From contig DLXZ01000259.1 of assembly GCA_003448675.1 (NCBI GenBank), positions 1 through 16,862 on the forward strand: DNA of 16,862 bases, written 5' to 3'. A program made the position numbers and the translations under genes. Positions 14,798 to 16,862 of this stretch are shown piece after piece; positions within the stretch are counted from its first letter, which is position 1; each line of letters opens with the position of its first letter. Source of the DNA: Porticoccaceae bacterium (GTDB taxonomy: Bacteria > Pseudomonadota > Gammaproteobacteria > Pseudomonadales > Porticoccaceae). The notes under the pieces are model-generated. The model ran no database searches. It was not told the DNA's origin and worked only from the letters and a program-made list of their open reading frames with translations.

Positions 14798-16621
14798 ATG
14801 TCATTTGATCCGAAGGTCTTCCTCAAAACACTGACCCCACGCCCGGGTATTTACCAGATGGTCGGCGCCGACGGTGAAGTGCTTTATGTTGGCAAAGCCA
14901 AAAACCTGCGCAAGCGCGTGGGCAGCTATTTTCGAGCCAGCGGACTGGCGCCCAAGACGGCGGCGCTGGTTAAGCGCATTGCTCGTGTTGATGTCACCGT
15001 TACCGAGACCGAGCTCGAAGCCCTGCTGCTTGAGCAAAACCTGATCAAGGAGTATCGCCCGCCTTTTAATATTCTCCTGCGCGACGATAAATCCTATCCT
15101 TATATTTTCTTTTCCGATCGCGATACCTGGCCCCGCCTGGCCTTTCATCGTGGAGCCAAGCGTAAAAAAGGCAGTTATTTCGGGCCATTTCCCAGCGTAC
15201 ATTCGGTCAGGGAGAGTATGAGTTTTTTACAGAAGACGTTCCGTGTGCGTCAATGCGAGGACAGCTTTTTTAAAAACCGTTCCCGACCCTGCCTGCAATA
15301 CCAGATCGAGCGCTGTAACGCCCCTTGCGTAGGTTTGATATCCGAAGAAAATTACCAGCGCGACGTACGCCATACCCGCATGTTTCTCGAAGGCAGGAAC
15401 CAGCCCCTGATGAAAGAGCTGGAAGCGGATATGGACAGGGCCAGTGAGAAGTTGGCCTTTGAAGAGGCGGCACAGATTCGCGACCAGATCATCGCCATGC
15501 GCCAGGTCCAGGCCGAACAGATTATCGAATCCGGCAATGGTCACCTCGATGTGATTGCCGCCGCGATGGAAGGAGACGAGGTCTGCGTTCATCTGCTCTA
15601 TATCCGCCACGGACGGATTCTCGGCAGTCGGAGTTTCTATCCCAAAGCGCCGCTGGCTAGCGGTATCGAAGAGATCATTGGTGAATTTATTCCCCGCCAC
15701 TACCTCAAGAGTAGCGTCGGTCTGGATATCCCCAGGGAAATTGCCCTTGGTGTCGATCTGCCCGACAAGGGGGTGCTGGAAGAGGCGCTCAGCAGCGCGG
15801 TACAGCGCAAAGTGGCGATCAGAAATGTCAGCCGCGGAACACGTAAAAAGTGGCTGGAGCTGGCCACCCGTACCGCCGAACAAAATCTGACCGGGCGCAT
15901 GGCGGCCTCGGCTAATACCCTGAAACGGTATGAAAAACTTCAGAAAACCCTGGCTCTGCCCGAAATGCCCGAACGCCTTGAATGCTTTGATATCAGTCAT
16001 AGCAGTGGCGAAGCGACGGTGGCATCCTGTGTGGTGTTTAACCGGGAAGGGCCGTTAAAGTCCGATTATCGCCGCTTCAATATCGAAAACATCACCGCCG
16101 GGGATGATTACGCGGCCATGGAGCAGGCCATCAAGCGCCGTTATCAGCGCTTGCAAAAGGGCGAGGGCAGGTTGCCTGATATCCTCTTTATTGATGGCGG
16201 CAAGGGCCAGTTGCGGATAGCGCAAAAGGTGCTCGAAGAGTTGAATGTGATTGGTGTCAAATTGGTGGGTGTGGCCAAGGGCACGACCCGCAAACCGGGT
16301 ATGGAAACCCTGATTCTGACCACCGAAGAGGGTGAGCAGGAAATCATTCCCGAGCAGGCGGGCCTGCTGTTGATTCAACAAATCAGGGACGAAGCTCACC
16401 GTTTCGCCATTACTGGACACCGACAGCGGCGCGACCGTAAGCGCAAGCGTTCGCCGCTGGAAGAGGTCGCCGGTGTCGGGCCAAAACGACGCCGTGAATT
16501 GCTGCGCTATTTCGGTGGTATGGCTGCTGTCGAAAAGGCCAGCACCACGGATTTGATGAAGGTCCCATCCATTAACAGAAAAGTCGCCGAAGCTATTTAC
16601 AGCTCCCTCCACAAGGGGTAG
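14798..16621 (+). CDS. uvrC: Excinuclease ABC subunit C
   Basis: A 607-residue nucleotide-excision-repair nuclease that cuts DNA on both sides of a lesion held by UvrB. Domains in order: GIY-YIG nuclease (about 14-92; GIY 17-19, LYVGKA 29-34, Arg39), a UVR motif (about 205-235) that contacts UvrB, the RNase H-like nuclease with the Asp398 / Asp466 / His534 triad, and two helix-hairpin-helix motifs at the C-terminus (about 553-605). A cysteine group near 148-175 resembles the metal-cluster cysteines reported for UvrC. Length is normal. No clear ribosome site precedes the ATG, so initiation may depend on translation of gacA upstream. Followed 30 bp later by pgsA. Confidence 0.97.
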   Translation: MSFDPKVFLKTLTPRPGIYQMVGADGEVLYVGKAKNLRKRVGSYFRASGLAPKTAALVKRIARVDVTVTETELEALLLEQNLIKEYRPPFNILLRDDKSYPYIFFSDRDTWPRLAFHRGAKRKKGSYFGPFPSVHSVRESMSFLQKTFRVRQCEDSFFKNRSRPCLQYQIERCNAPCVGLISEENYQRDVRHTRMFLEGRNQPLMKELEADMDRASEKLAFEEAAQIRDQIIAMRQVQAEQIIESGNGHLDVIAAAMEGDEVCVHLLYIRHGRILGSRSFYPKAPLASGIEEIIGEFIPRHYLKSSVGLDIPREIALGVDLPDKGVLEEALSSAVQRKVAIRNVSRGTRKKWLELATRTAEQNLTGRMAASANTLKRYEKLQKTLALPEMPERLECFDISHSSGEATVASCVVFNREGPLKSDYRRFNIENITAGDDYAAMEQAIKRRYQRLQKGEGRLPDILFIDGGKGQLRIAQKVLEELNVIGVKLVGVAKGTTRKPGMETLILTTEEGEQEIIPEQAGLLLIQQIRDEAHRFAITGHRQRRDRKRKRSPLEEVAGVGPKRRRELLRYFGGMAAVEKASTTDLMKVPSINRKVAEAIYSSLHKG

Positions 16622-16651
16622 TTTGCAGCCTGCCGTAGTAAGCCCATTTCT

Positions 16652-16862
16652 ATGTTCAATCTGCCTAATCAACTGACCCTGTTGCGGGTGCTGTTCATTC
16701 CTCTCCTGGTGGTGGTCTATTATCTGCCCTGGGAATGGCACTACCTTGCGAGCGCCGCCATTTTCGGTATTGCCGCCCTGACCGACCTGCTCGATGGCTA
16801 TCTGGCTCGACGTCTCGGCCTGGAAACCTCCTTTGGTGCATTTGATCATTTGCATAACGGTC
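16652..16862 (+). CDS. pgsA: Phosphatidylglycerophosphate synthase, 5' part only
   Basis: Seventy codons from ATG 16652 to the right edge. The start MFNLPNQLTLLRVLFIPLLV closely follows PgsA of E. coli, including the first membrane helix, and the CDP-alcohol phosphotransferase signature begins correctly with DLLDGYLAR (residues 48-56) and GAF (65-67). The enzyme makes phosphatidylglycerophosphate from CDP-diacylglycerol and glycerol-3-phosphate in the inner membrane. The position after uvrC is the conserved one. After GAF the expected LDPVADK is replaced by DHLHNG, so the two last signature aspartates are missing from the last ~19 bases. I take this as a faulty sequence end rather than a real variant. 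Confidence 0.88.
   Translation, partial: MFNLPNQLTLLRVLFIPLLVVVYYLPWEWHYLASAAIFGIAALTDLLDGYLARRLGLETSFGAFDHLHNG

Noticed and set aside
15227..16000. Long minus-strand open frame (257 codons) inside uvrC
   Set aside because: Antisense shadow of uvrC, produced by codon bias in a G+C-rich gene; no recognisable domain.

Overview
The window looks like a chromosomal segment of a gammaproteobacterium, probably near the Pseudomonadales/Cellvibrionales. The evidence is gene content and order: comEC, exbB, exbD, msbA, lpxK, kdsB, a low-molecular-weight phosphatase and murB run in one direction, followed by gacA/uvrY, uvrC and pgsA. Both blocks are familiar in that group. The exact genus is not established here. 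No rRNA, tRNA, insertion sequence, prophage or CRISPR array was seen.

Left part (1-5041), accessory metabolism. A minus-strand gene for a hotdog-fold (acyl-CoA thioesterase-like) protein runs off the left edge. Divergent from it is a small stand-alone peptidase of FtsH/M41 type that has no ATPase domain. Two adjacent but dissimilar short-chain dehydrogenases follow on the plus strand. Convergent with these, on the minus strand, are a flavodoxin-like protein and a cytoplasmic patatin-like phospholipase. Hotdog protein, dehydrogenases and patatin suggest lipid or acyl-CoA metabolism, but no pathway can be named from sequence alone.

Central part (5061-14006), DNA uptake and envelope biogenesis. 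comEC starts 19 bp from the divergent flavodoxin gene. It is followed by the proton-driven ExbB/ExbD pair, then MsbA (lipid A flippase), LpxK (lipid A 4'-kinase), KdsB (CMP-Kdo synthesis), a low-molecular-weight tyrosine phosphatase and MurB (peptidoglycan precursor). From exbB onward the genes overlap or are spaced by only a few bases, with several GTG/TTG starts placed on the stop codon of the gene before. This is the layout of a translationally coupled operon. A strong inverted repeat that includes the murB stop codon marks the likely end.

Right part (14007-16862), the conserved gacA/uvrY - uvrC - pgsA group: a LuxR-type response regulator, the excinuclease C subunit and phosphatidylglycerophosphate synthase. 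The pgsA reading stops matching its own family signature in the last ~19 bases of the window, which looks like a sequence-end artefact.

Most of the window is ordinary core genome. The items most worth a second look are the ATPase-less M41-like peptidase, the perfect 10-bp inverted repeat at the 3' end of comEC, the extra loop in MsbA, the missing Trm112-type gene between lpxK and kdsB, and the abnormal right edge.
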